The translations under genes and the position numbers were made by a program. A stretch of 64,000 bases of DNA, taken from NCBI GenBank assembly GCA_030180135.1, contig CM058233.1, positions 107,735,994 to 107,799,993 of the forward strand. The letters run 5' to 3'. The DNA comes from Orychophragmus violaceus (Eukaryota; Streptophyta; Magnoliopsida; Brassicales; Brassicaceae). This document shows, one piece after another, positions 53,801 through 64,000 of the stretch; position 1 is the first letter of the stretch; every line of letters starts with the position of its first letter. The notes beneath the pieces are model-generated. The model ran no database searches. It was given only the letters and a program-made list of their open reading frames with translations, and was not told the origin of the DNA.

Positions 53801-56351
53801 CCCATCACTACCAAAACCCACGCTTCTCTCTTTCTTTTTTTAGGCAGTGATAGGTTACTTGCTTTTTAGGTTTCGTTTTGTAACTTTATTTGTTTGTTTT
53901 TTTTTGTGCTGAGAAGTTCGGTGTTTGAATCCAATTTGATTTTGTTTTATTTTTCTTGGCAATAAAGACTCCATTCTATTAAGATTGCAGTTCTTGTCTA
54001 TCCACAAAAGTTAGCTAATTAGAAACCGACGAACTTACATGGAAAAATAAAAGACTACGAGCTCTTGCTTTTTTGTAAGACAGTCAGCTCGGGTGTTAAA
54101 GATTTTATTGACATGTCTAATACAAAAATTAGAAAAGGAAACTTTTAGAACTCTAAAATCTTCCAGCTCTGAAAAAAAATGATGGCCAGTTCTTGGAATC
54201 TTCGATCATGGCAATGAGATCCAAGCAATCCGATAGAAAGGTGATGCTCGTTAGTTGAAGATCAATGAAGCATCTCATAGACCAAAGGAGCAGGTTAATC
54301 ATATATATAGTTACTTTTTATTTAAGATATTTTATCATTTACATATATAAATTCAAAAATTATATAATAAAACGAATTTACTATATAAAATTCAAAAAAA
54401 TATTTATTAATATTTAAAATCTTCATAAACTTTTTCATATTTATCATCTTATTTTTAAAAAAAATTATGTATATATCTAAAATAAAATTAAAGATATTCA
54501 TAAATATTTTTGTATTATCATCTCATCTTATTTTTTATTTTTTATTCAAAGTTTCTAAAATAAAATTTTAAAAATCTTCATAAATATTTTATATTTATCT
54601 TCTCATTTTTATCCAAATTTTTGTATATCTTCATAATAAAATTAGAAAACATAATAAAATTATAAATTTAAATTAAAGTTAACATAGTAATTAGCCTAAC
54701 TTCATTAATGGTAAATTAGTAATTAACCGTTTTGAGAGTGAATATAAGGTCAAAAACATTTCTCAATTAATATAAAGATTACAATTGATTATTATACATG
54801 GATGCTTGAATTCTATTGCTTTAGTGTTGTCAACAATATTTATTATGCCAATTTGAATATGAATAGTAATTTAGTCATGGCATTAGCACAAACCATTAAA
54901 CTATAACTGCAGTTATGATCGTTTAAATTTTATTTTTATATATTTTTAACACATTTTATAAATTTCTTTGGTAATATATATTTAAATCTTAACTCTCTCC
55001 ATAACTTTAATGCCTCTAGAGATGATAATGAACTAACTCTCTACTCTGGGTTTGATTGGGAGAGCATTAGAAGGAGCATTATGCTTTTTATTAACCAATC
55101 ATGTTTTATTTAAAAAGCATGTAGAAGAGCATTTAGAAGATGTAAATGCTTTCAAATGCTTATGTTCTCTATGCTCTCAAATGGAGCATTTCCACAGCAT
55201 TAACCTCTAAAATATTAAATACATTTTAAAAAAAAATCATATAATTAATTAATTTTGTTAATTAACATAAAATATATGCATATATTTAAAATTATTATTA
55301 TTAATATTTTATTTCATCTATTGTTTTTTAAAATATATACGAAAATATAATATATACATATAATAATTTAATAAATATAATTTAAATATATGAAAAATAA
55401 ACACTTATTTTCTAAATATAATATATACATATAATAATTTAATAATATAATTTAAATATATATAAAAAATGAAAAACTTATGTTTTAAATACAATATATA
55501 CATATAATAATTTGATAAATAATTTAAATACATAAAAAAAACAAAACAAAAACTTATGTTCTAAATATAATATATACATATATAACACTTTAGAATAATT
55601 ATAGTTAAATATAATTAAATATTTTATAATTTTATATTTAACCACTAACAGCTCTACCAATCACTAAAAAATGTATATTAATTAGAGCATACAGCTTCAG
55701 CAGCATACTGCTAATGCTACTTACTGCTAATGCTCTAATATGAGCCTTTCCAATCAGGCCCTCTATCAATGTTATATAAAAAGAAAGTAAAAAAATCCAA
55801 TGGAATTAAGAAATATAAATTCAAACTTTATATTATTTTGTAATGAAAAGTGAAAATATTTTATTAACATACAAGAACATTTCTTTGTCTAAATTCAATG
55901 CTCATCTAACTCAAATCTATTTTATTAAGAGATAAATTAAAACATGAACCTACAAGATATCATTAGTCGTGACTACGAAGTATGTCTAAGCTATATGTAT
56001 GAGCCTCATGCAAAAAATGAAGAACGACTCGAGAGAGGACGAAGCATTCGTTGACATGCATGTCATTCAGATTCTAAAATTTTGTGAATGATATAACATA
56101 AACAACAATATTTTGTCGATAAAATAATTACCTCTTTTAAAATATTGTCCGTCTTTCTCTATTATTTATTAAATGATTTTAATGGTTTGGGATAAGTTTT
56201 AAGCAATTTCAATATATTCTAATTAAATTTATTAAATAAAACATAGGAAAAAACAATAATTAAATTAAAATATTATAAATTTGAAATCCAAAACATAATT
56301 AGAACAACTTAAAATAGGAAAAATAAAAAGAAAACTCAAGCAAACATGTGT
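50844..56351. other. Large AT-rich intergenic region
   Basis: 50844-51080 is the RPS3a 3' flank. 51090-51420 is a GC-richer island with long overlapping frames on both strands (159 codons on plus) but no recognised domain; with the following T-rich stretch to about 52050 it may be a retroelement remnant. 52050-55000 is AT-rich with loosely repeated tttatcatctt/ttcataaatattt units at 54380-54640. A candidate MITE spans 55045-55764. No gene is supported. Confidence 0.5.
55045..55764. mobile_element. Candidate MITE with GGGTTTGATTGG/CCAATCAGGCCC ends
   Basis: The inverted ends GGGTTTGATTGG (55048) and CCAATCAGGCCC (to 55761) are bordered by tct on both sides. Sub-terminal agagcatta/taatgctct motifs recur in inverted orientation. 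The middle (about 55340-55590) holds about four copies of a 73-bp AT-rich unit with atatatacatataataattt. Non-coding. The 3-bp flank and ends fit a PIF/Harbinger-type element, although tct is not the usual TWA target. Confidence 0.6.
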
Positions 56352-56747
56352 CTACACTGGAATCATTGGAGGTAGTACATTATAAGCAAAATTGAGAAGA
56401 ATGAATTTCTGGTTAATTTGATCCCAATAGAGCTCCAGTTTTTCGCCTTTTTGGAGATCTAGTGAATGCTTCATGGTACTCCAGTTCTCTCCGAAATTGT
56501 ATTTATTGTCGTCGCGACATTTTAGGGTAACTTTGTATATATCTCCCTCCAATGAGTCTATGACTTCTATCTTCACACCTTTTTCTAAATTCTCGGCTGT
56601 AACACCATTCATCCTCGTGAGAACAGACTCAATTTGTTGCTTCGGTAATACCAAATTATGTTCAATATCCGTTTTTGTTAGTACTTTTGATATGATCATA
56701 GCAGGATCTAGTGGATCACGGGGATTGAAGAGAGAAGGATTCATCAC
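56352..56747 (-). CDS. Small B3-like (DUF313 type) protein
   Basis: A single-exon 131-residue frame. The pattern KVLTKTDIEHNLVLPKQQIE, then KGVKIEVIDSLEGDIYKVTL, YNFGENWSTMKHSLDLQKGEK and LELYWDQ follows the B3 fold as seen in the Brassicaceae DUF313/At2g31720-like group: a lysine-threonine first strand, a leucine-proline LVLP turn, then W..M...LDLQKGE.LELYWD. These proteins are plant-specific, mostly uncharacterised and often lineage-expanded; DNA binding is not established for most. It sits alone in repeat-rich DNA, with no counterpart at this spot in A. thaliana order, so it is probably a transposed or lineage-specific copy. Met-Met at the start leaves either ATG possible. Confidence 0.65.
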   Translation of the reverse strand: MMNPSLFNPRDPLDPAMIISKVLTKTDIEHNLVLPKQQIESVLTRMNGVTAENLEKGVKIEVIDSLEGDIYKVTLKCRDDNKYNFGENWSTMKHSLDLQKGEKLELYWDQINQKFILLNFAYNVLPPMIPV

Positions 56748-56899
56748 GCTGAATTAAAAAAAAAAAGTTGAAGATTGTTTTTTAAAGTAAAAGGATAGTA
56801 TTTGTATAGTTATATTCGTCTTAATAAGAAGGAAACATATATAAGGGTTAGCCTAAGTAGAAAAAAAACATAAGAGTAGAGAAATTTGGAATAGATAGT

Positions 56900-57640
56900 A
56901 AATATTCAGAATAAAGAGGTATATATAAAGATTATTTTTCTCTCTTATCTTTGTGTTATCTCATCATCAATATTTATATCACATCATTATCTATATATTT
57001 ATAAATAATTTTTTTTCTTTCTTTCTACTTGTGCCACCTTATCATATATTTAAATCACATCATATAGACATATATATAAAAAAAATATATAAAGAAGATA
57101 TCTATAAAGAAAGTTTTTCTCTCTTATCAGTGTGCCACATCATCAACTATATTTAACCAAATAATTTTATTATTCATTGTATATTTACATGTAAAAATAG
57201 TTTTAAAATAAATATGAAAAGACATTTGTTATTTTCTACATATCTATATATATAAAGAATGTTTTTTTTCTTCTCTTCGTATCATCTCATTATTTTCATT
57301 TAAATCACATCATCTATATATAAATAAGATCTTTTTATTTTATCCTTGTGTCATTTCATCATTTACATTTAAATCACATCATTTTTTTATTTAGTATATA
57401 TTTACAAGTAAAAATAGTTTTGAAATGAATATGAAAGAATATTTGTTATTTTTTTACATATCTATAAAATAAGTTTTTCTTTTTTCTTCTTGTGTCACCT
57501 CATCATCTATATTTAAATCACATCATTATATATAAAAATAAAGCTTTTCTCTCTTATCTTTGTGTCACTTTATCATATATATTTAAATCACATCATTTAT
57601 TATTCAATGTATATTTAAATGTAAAAAAAAAAGATTTTGT
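56900..57640. repeat. Degenerate tandem repeat upstream of the B3-like gene
   Basis: About five units of roughly 120 bp share tttttctctctta-tc-ttgtgtcacctcatcatctatattta followed by aatcacatcat and tatatataaa (near 56935, 57030-57115, 57240, 57340 and 57480-57560). Some units add cattgtatatttacatgtaaaaatagttt. AT-rich, non-coding; open frames here are by-products. Confidence 0.75.
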
Positions 57641-58137
57641 AATATTCCACAAACTAATAGTAACTATTAGGTTTCAACTTTCAACAAAAAAAAAACTATT
57701 AAGAAAAAAACAAATTAGGTGAAAAGAAAGAAAATTAAATAAATAAAAAGAGCTTTAAGTTTTGTAATTGGAAGCACAAACACAAAAACACAAAGTCTCT
57801 GTTTTACCTTTTAGCCCCTTCAAGAATCCTCCTTTTGTTTCAGTGCCCTCTTACTATGTCCATATCTCTCTCTCTCTCCTCCTCTGTTTCTTCGCCTTCG
57901 TCTTTATCAGGTAAAGAAGTATGATGAGCATATCCCTCAACCATACCTCTCTACTCTTCACATCTTTATAATCTCTCGCAAGTTTGCATGCGCAGACGGT
58001 TTTGTAGATCATTAGGTTTAGCTTTTTAGCTACCTTTTCTTGTTTATTTATGTGTATGGTTTTTGTAATAGTGAGGATTAAAACTATGTCAAGTGATAGT
58101 TGAAACTTTATGTATGTATGTATGAAAGAAAGAGTGA
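57641..58137. promoter_or_regulatory. GATA3 upstream region and leader
   Basis: CT-rich sequence at 57840-57900 (tctctctctctcct) is typical of a plant 5' UTR. ATGs at 57922 and later, before 58138, imply either short upstream ORFs or a leader intron. I cannot fix the transcription start. Confidence 0.4.
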
Positions 58138-59017
58138 ATGGAGCTGTGGACAGAAGCTAGAGCCCTGAAGGCAAGTCTAAGAGGAGAAGCTATAAAACAT
58201 CAAGTGATTGTTTCTGATGAACTAAGCCGAACTTCTTCTTCTGCTGAAGATTTCTCCGTTGAGTGTTTTCTTGATTTCTCAGAAGAAGGTCAAGAAGATG
58301 AAGAACTTGTCTCTGTTACTTCTTCACAAGAAGAACAAGAACAAGATTGTTGTGTCTTTAGTTCACAACCTTGCATCTTTGATCAACTTCCTTCTTTGCC
58401 GGTAAAATTTAGAAACCTTTTTTCTAATAATTAAAAGAAGCTTAGTTGGTTTTTTAATTTTTTTTTTAAATTTATTTTATGATTTTTAGGATGAATATGT
58501 GGAAGAGCTTGAATGGGTATCTCGTGTTGTGGATGATTGTTCATCACAAGAAGTCTCACTTCTCTTAACACAAACCCACAAAACCAAACCAAACTTCTCA
58601 TCTCGTATCCCGGTTAAACCAAGAACCAAACGGTCTCGGAACAGCTGGCCACTCGTTTCAACCAATCAACATGCAACGACAGGAGAGAAGTGGAGGAAGA
58701 AGAAACAAGAAACAGCCCTTGTGTTTCAAAGAAGATGCAGCCATTGTGGCACAAACAACACACCTCAATGGAGAACCGGTCCGGTCGGTCCAAAAACCTT
58801 ATGTAATGCATGTGGAGTCCGGTTTAAATCAGGTCGACTCTGTCCGGAATACAGACCGGCGGATAGTCCGACGTTTTCGAATGAGATTCACTCAAATCTT
58901 CATCGGAAGGTTCTTGAGTTAAGAAAGAGTAAAGAGTTGGGTGAAGAAACCGGTGAAGCTATTAGTACTAAATCAGACCAAGTCAAAGTTGGCAGCAAAG
59001 TGGTAGAGAAGACTTAG
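58138..59017 (+). CDS. GATA3: GATA-type zinc-finger transcription factor 3 (GATA3) orthologue
   Basis: Two exons, 58138-58401 and 58490-59017, give 263 residues (Arabidopsis GATA3 about 269). The N-terminal half is acidic, with a Glu/Gln-rich run (VTSSQEEQEQD) and the conserved EELEWVSRVVDD motif of subfamily A GATA factors encoded at the start of exon 2. A basic stretch (KPRTKRSR, WRKKKQE) precedes the single zinc finger Cys-x2-Cys-x18-Cys-x2-Cys (CSHC 171-174, CNAC 193-196), followed by the basic tail GVRFKSGRLCPEYRPADSP. It is a nuclear regulator binding WGATAR sites. The start ATG gives MELWTEARALKASLRGE, as in the Arabidopsis protein. Position matches AT4G34680. Confidence 0.95.
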
Positions 59018-60033
59018 GTAAAATATAAACCTACTTTTCTTAACATTATCTGTAGTGTTTTAATTTAACAACTATCTGATGTAAGACCTCCACCACTACT
59101 ACTTAGAATGATTTTGGTCCATGTGAAGTGGTGTAGACTTTTTGAAGTATTTTGGCAAACTTTAAAAGATAACACTATGAGAAAACAAATGCAAAATGAA
59201 AGAAGTAATCTGAAAATTCCACAATAGAAAAGAGAAGTGGTTATACAACTTACAATTTGAGTTCTATTTTGCATATTCTCTATATGACCTATTAGTTTTT
59301 CATTCTCGTGTAAACAGTTAAATGATTTCTCTCATTCACAAAGAATAAAGAAGAGTTAAGAGTCATAACTTATCAAGTTTATTACATTGATAATGTGTGC
59401 TTCAAAGCAACACAAACACGATCACTTTTGCAAAGTATAAAATGTTTTTAAGTTTAGACTATGGTGACAACATGATTAAACCCAACATAATAGCACATAT
59501 AATTACCTGCTTACAAGTTCTTAATTTATATAATTTTCTACACGAAGACTTACAACAGAAGGACCACAGTTCCATGGACTCTTTAGTTTGTAGTTACATA
59601 CATAAGTGTTCTTTCATAGACTAGATCACAAGAGAAAGTAGCTTTATCATGTGCTATCTTTTTCTGATCTTCCTCACCCCTTTCGATCTTGAATTTCGAA
59701 GAAATACAAATCTCAAGTTACTCATTAATAAGAACATCTACCAAAAGACGACAAAAAAGAACATCTACCAAAATATTATTTTTTCCAATCAAGGAGTCAA
59801 ACCCAATCCTCTGTTCTTTTGTAGAGGAACTAACATACTTGTAAAATCACAATGTTTCAATGAGTTAACGGTGAAGAAAACCATTGCATCCTAAAAACCG
59901 GTGCTGTTTAGCTTGCTTTCTTCAAGAGAATTATTCTTAAAAAAAAAAAACATGGTCTTATTTTTGCAAATGTTCTGGATACTTTGTGCCAAGTCTATGT
60001 AACAAATACAATGTTCTCCAATTGCATAACAAA
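59018..60033. other. Intergenic between GATA3 and tRNA-Glu
   Basis: AT-rich, includes the GATA3 3' UTR. I see no gene. Overlapping short frames have no recognisable features. Confidence 0.5.
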
Positions 60034-60105
60034 TCCGTTGTAGTCTAGCTGGTCAGGATACTCGGCTCTCACCCGAGAGACCCGGGTTCGAGTCCCGGCA
60101 ACGGA
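60034..60105 (+). tRNA. tRNA-Glu (CTC)
   Basis: A 72-nt sequence folds as a cloverleaf. The acceptor stem is TCCGTTG with CAACGGA, the D arm contains GTCTAGCTGG, and the anticodon stem CTCGG/CCGAG closes the loop CTCTCAC with anticodon CTC. The T arm, CCCGGGTTCGAGTCCCGG, is standard. No intron. A T-run (gattttttg) just after the gene is a pol III terminator, and a CAA-containing AT-rich leader precedes it, as usual in plants. Confidence 0.96.
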
Positions 60106-60340
60106 GATTTTTTGTTTTTCTTTTTCTCCTTCTTTTTCAGTTTATTGGTTCAGGCCTGGTTATAAAAGAACATTTCTTTGGTCTTGGTTTTTAGTTCAAC
60201 TGCTAACTTTTCTGGGCTGTAATGGGCCAAATTCATTTTGTCTGTCCCTCTAACTGGTACAGAAGGTTTTGCATTGTTGAAATGGGAAATGAGATAGAGG
60301 AAGAGTGTAGACAGACTCGAAATCAATCGGAAGCAGGAAA
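60106..60340 (+). promoter_or_regulatory. Promoter and leader of the complex I LYR subunit gene
   Basis: A Site II pair lies at about 60213-60230 (tgggctgtaatgggcc), a motif class common in promoters of nuclear genes for mitochondrial and ribosomal proteins. It fits the product of the downstream gene. Confidence 0.55.
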
Positions 60341-61351
60341 ATGAGCGGAGTTTCGACGGCGGCGTATTTTGCCCGGCGAGCGGCGCAGAAGGAGAGGGTT
60401 CGAATCCTCTATCGACGTGCCCTTAAGGATACTCTCAATTGGGCTGTTCATCGGCACATTTTCTACCGAGACGTAAGTTTTCCCTCAGATCTCCGAATCG
60501 GACTTGGACCTCTTTTTTATTTATTTTTTGACCGATCTCGCGGTTTGGATTTTTGGTTCGTTGATTTCATCGTTCCTTTTCAGGCTTCTGATCTGCGCGA
60601 GAAGTTCAATGCCAACCAAGATGTGGTATTGTTCTCTTATTATCTCCTGCCTCTTCTTTGTTTGATTGTTAATTGAATTTTCAAATTATCAGTAGAAATT
60701 TATTTGATTTAATTTGGTAGATGTAACTTGTAAGAGTGTTTTGATGAGAAATTTGGAACTCTGCTTTTGTGATCCATTAGCTTATGATCAATGTTTCTGT
60801 GTCATCCACTTAAGCTTATATTGAAATTATTTGTTCTTCTAGCTCATGACTCGATGACAATATTAGTGATTGTGAATTTACCTTTTGAGTCTATCATCTT
60901 TGTTTCTCATTGTTTGTCCATTGAAATGATCCTTTGATTGTGGGTTCTTGTAGGAGGATGTTGACAGAATCGACAAACTGATAGCTCATGGTGAAGCAGA
61001 ATACGACAAATGGCGACACCCTGATCCTTATATCGGTGAGCATCTCGACCCATAAATGAATATTTGATAGGAAGAAATGTTTGTTAGGTTTATGGAAGTT
61101 CCTCCTAGGTTATAGAGAACAAGAATGGTACACTTCCTGAGTTGGATTCTAAATAACTTACTTTTTCATTTGTAGTTCCATGGGCTCCTGGTGGCTCAAA
61201 GTTCTGTAGAAACCCCACTCCACCTGCTGGGGTAAGTTTTCTTCCCAACACTTATCACTTACATCGTCATGATCTCACTTTCTTATTCACAAGTGTTGAT
61301 CTTATGCAGATTGAGATTGTGTACAACTATGGTCAAGAAGACAACCCATAG
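60341..61351 (+). CDS. CIB22: Mitochondrial complex I LYR subunit B22 (NDUFB9/CIB22)
   Basis: Five exons: 60341-60472, 60584-60625, 60954-61035, 61176-61231, 61310-61351. They give 117 residues, the length of the Arabidopsis protein. The N-terminal LYR motif is visible (RVRILYRRALKDTLNW), followed by ADDD-like FYRDASDLREKFNANQDV and EDVDRIDKLIAHGEAEYDKW, and the C-terminal PWAPGGSKFCRNPTPP with IEIVYNYGQEDNP. LYR proteins of this type bind mitochondrial acyl-carrier protein and form part of the membrane arm of NADH:ubiquinone oxidoreductase. A second acceptor downstream (cag at 61507-61509) opens an alternative last exon, 61510-61545, encoding IEASGGYGSKH. Position matches AT4G34700. Confidence 0.93.
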
Positions 61352-63919
61352 ACCTAGTTTTCATATTTTCATACCCATCAATAAAGTGAGTTGGATAATT
61401 ATCAGGTTGCCTACTAAAATAGTTTCGTTTCAGTCTCATAAATGTCCCCTCCCTGTGCGCGGAACCACTAAGATCTTAAGTTTCTATGATGTTTGTTATC
61501 TATTGCAGATTGAAGCATCCGGTGGCTATGGTTCAAAACATTAATTGAAGACTTTCAAAGGTTGAAACTTTGAAGGACCAATTGTAGTTTTCAAAGATGT
61601 TTTGTTCCAGTAAGACACTCTTGTTTTAACTTTGTTTATATTTCTTCATCTAAAATATTTCCGGCAGCCAAGCATGTCATCATGAATCATGGATGTTCCC
61701 GACCATGAAAACTTATCAGCAAACAACAAAAGTGTGTTCTGTTTTTACTTTGGCTGCATATTGTTGAACTCAAATCTATCAACTGTTTCTACTTTTGGGG
61801 TTTAAACCGAACATGATTTATTCTTCTGTTTATCAACACACTCCAAGTCTATCGGAGATCCAATTTTAACCATGTATGTAGGAATGATATTAGATCACAA
61901 ATCGGTTATCCAACTGGGAATCTGAACCGGTCCCAGCTAATTGTTGTCGTCACACAACACTTGGTTATTGGTAAGGACCATGGTCGAGAAAATGAAAGGG
62001 TCAACTTGTTATACAAAAATGCTGATTCCAAACTAAAATTGCTTTATTCAAAGCATAGATGTTATAGGATTGGATTCTTCCCAAAGACAGGTTGCAGTTT
62101 TAGGAAGAAATAAGAGTTTGATAAGCGGCATAAGCCTAAGATTTGATGAAACAAGATTGTTTTAAATATACTATATAGTTCAGATTCTCAGTTTACCACC
62201 TTATTTTGAGAAAATGATGATTTACACATAGTAAAGAAATCAAATACTTGACATATTATCAAGATTACATGTAGTATAGCCATACTGGCGACAAAACAAA
62301 ACAAACAAACGAGAAGAATTACAACTTTTCTTTGTCTAAATATCCCAACACAAACAAAACACCACCTATCAGTTCTAAGTTGTATCCTTAACCCCAAAAA
62401 GAAGAAAAAGTTAATGACAAGAAGATGCTATTCGTTACGATGTATACATCTTATTATCTTTCTCGAGCTCTATCTTCATACGCTTGATTGCTCTTTCCAA
62501 CCGATTCTGATGTCGAATCTAAACTAATACTTATCTTCTCTACCATCTTCGTCAAACATTACATTTAAATTTTAATCCTTCTTTTTTTTGGAGAATTATA
62601 TGCTTTTTTGCATGATCGCCAACAAGCGGACAACTAAAACGAAAACAACACATTACCTCCACGTAAAAAGGAAATATATTCCACCAAGCGGTCCAAGCCG
62701 CGTGACCCAAAAATAAAGAAAATTATTCGATGATGCAACAACCTAAAAACATGAGCCACATATGACATATTATCAATCATTCAACCGCTTCCCAAAGCCT
62801 AATCAACAAAGAAGTGATTCAATTAACACCACATACATGTCAGAATCTAGCACATGTAACTTGTGTGTTGTCACACACACCCTCTTTACTCACAACCACA
62901 ACCTCCCACGACCGCCGTTCAAGTCTTCCGTATGCGGCGAAATCTAAGCCCTTAGATAATAAAGGACTACTGGACCAAAGTCTTTATATTTTATTAAAAA
63001 AATTTTGTCAACTTATTAAATTCATTTAATAGTGAAAAGTCTTTAATTTTTAATTAAATTCTTATAATAGTCAAAAGAACTTGCAGCACTACTTCCGGGC
63101 GATAGTTGCGGGTGATTGCTGTGAGTACTTGTTTTTCTTCGGTTACTTCCGGATTAGTTTTCGGGCTAGTTTGAGTTGGTTTAGGTTGGTTTGGCTTCAT
63201 TTGATTCAAATCTGTAGAGATTTGGATTTTTTTTTTAACGCTTTTATCTTGGTGTTTATTAGGCGTATAAAAATGTGTCACAACCGTATCCGAAAGAATT
63301 TTAGTGTTTTTTTTAGGAGTTCTTCTTGTCGGATTATGAAGTATTATTTCTTTGAATTTGAAAAAGGATCTCTCAACAACTGTTTGGATAGCTGATGTTA
63401 TCATTGATAGGCGTGGGCAACAACAATAAATCTTGCTCAAACATCTCTACATATGTGAAGTTATGTAGTTTTAAATTGATTATGTTTGGCTTTGGATTTT
63501 ATTGATGGCTTTCTGTTTTAGTTATAGATTTTGTTTTCGTGGATATTCTTTTATTCCGTCGACTTTATTTCTTTTTTTTGGACTTAGTTTAAGAAGAAAG
63601 ATCTGTTTTTTGCGAGTTTTTGTATTCTAAAAAAAGTATTTCATCATGGTTCTAATAAAATATAATTTATGATGGAAAAAGAAACTCATAATAAAGAAAC
63701 GACAGACAAAAAAGACTGAAAAAGTTTTTTTATTTCAACGGGAAAATACATAAAATAAGCTACAAAGATCCGAATTTCACAAAAGGATTTTGATCATTCG
63801 GATCCTCAAATTAAAAACCTTAAACAACAATGGATCCCATCATATGATTTATTTTAGTAATTTATTAAAAGAAACTACGATAATAGAGAAAGCAACAACA
63901 AACCACACGACCACCTTTC
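61352..63919. other. Intergenic between CIB22 and ADC2 (convergent 3' ends)
   Basis: Holds 3' flanks of two convergent genes. 63070-63440 has overlapping frames on both strands in a GC-neutral stretch with ggtttgg/ccaaacc-type repeats, probably a decayed repeat of the CGGTT class; no domain is visible. No gene is supported. Confidence 0.5.
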
Positions 63920-64000
63920 TCACGCAGAGAGGTAATCAAAGCCGTCTTCGTCGCAGTAGTAAAAACCAAGGTTACTGATCGCAGCTGAAAGAGAGTTACT
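63920..64000 (-). CDS. ADC2: Arginine decarboxylase 2 (ADC2), C-terminal end only
   Basis: Only the last 26 codons are in the window, read from 64000 down to the TGA at 63922-63920. The translation SNSLSAAISNLGFYYCDEDG then FDYLSA matches the C-terminus of Arabidopsis ADC2 from memory, apart from one or two substitutions. ADC2 decarboxylates arginine to agmatine, the first step of stress-induced putrescine synthesis. The rest of the gene lies beyond the window edge. The position next to CIB22 agrees with AT4G34710. The assignment rests on a short peptide plus synteny. Confidence 0.85.
   Translation of the reverse strand, partial: SNSLSAAISNLGFYYCDEDGFDYLSA

Noticed and set aside
63054..63440. 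128-codon minus and 104-codon plus frames
   Set aside because: Both cover the same low-complexity stretch with no domain; they lie in the 3' flank of ADC2 and look like repeat by-products.

Overview
This is plant nuclear DNA: AT-rich, with short-exon genes that have GT-AG introns, and dense in MITEs, a SINE, TRIM-like elements and retrotransposon debris. Gene identities and order match the Arabidopsis thaliana chromosome 4 segment around AT4G34590-AT4G34710 (bZIP11, CIF2, BLH6, SSR16, AT4G34630, SQS1, SQS2, RPS3a, GATA3, CIB22, ADC2). The source is therefore a member of the Brassicaceae. It is not A. thaliana itself, because the squalene synthase (SQS) array and the repeat content differ. All exon models were built by hand from splice sites, reading-frame closure and protein similarity recalled from memory; no search was run.

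Layout. 1-8.9 kb: a bZIP11-type gene with its sucrose-control uORF, then a CIF2-type sulfated peptide hormone gene, with a SINE and several MITEs. 8.9-12 kb: BLH6-type homeodomain gene (minus), whose intron holds a tandem repeat split by a TRIM-like element. 12-17 kb: a hAT-like MITE, a plastid-type S16 ribosomal protein gene and an acidic protein gene (both minus). 17.5-47.6 kb: four head-to-tail squalene synthase genes. The first looks fully functional. The other three have each lost a residue known to be essential in this family, and the third also has a MITE inside an exon. Between copies lie a 2-kb gene-capturing DNA transposon (26-30 kb) and retrotransposon-derived sequence (36.7-40.9 kb). 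49.4-50.8 kb: ribosomal protein eS1 (RPS3a). 51-58 kb: AT-rich repeats with one B3/DUF313-like gene. 58.1-64 kb: GATA3-type factor, a tRNA-Glu(CTC), a complex I LYR subunit (CIB22/NDUFB9) and the last 26 codons of arginine decarboxylase 2 (minus).

The most notable region is the SQS array. Squalene synthase catalyses the first committed step of sterol synthesis. Copies 2 and 3 carry Ser where SQS1 has Phe287, the change reported to inactivate A. thaliana SQS2. Copy 4 keeps that Phe but has Ser at the catalytic Tyr171 position. Copies 2 and 4 nevertheless keep complete 13-exon frames.
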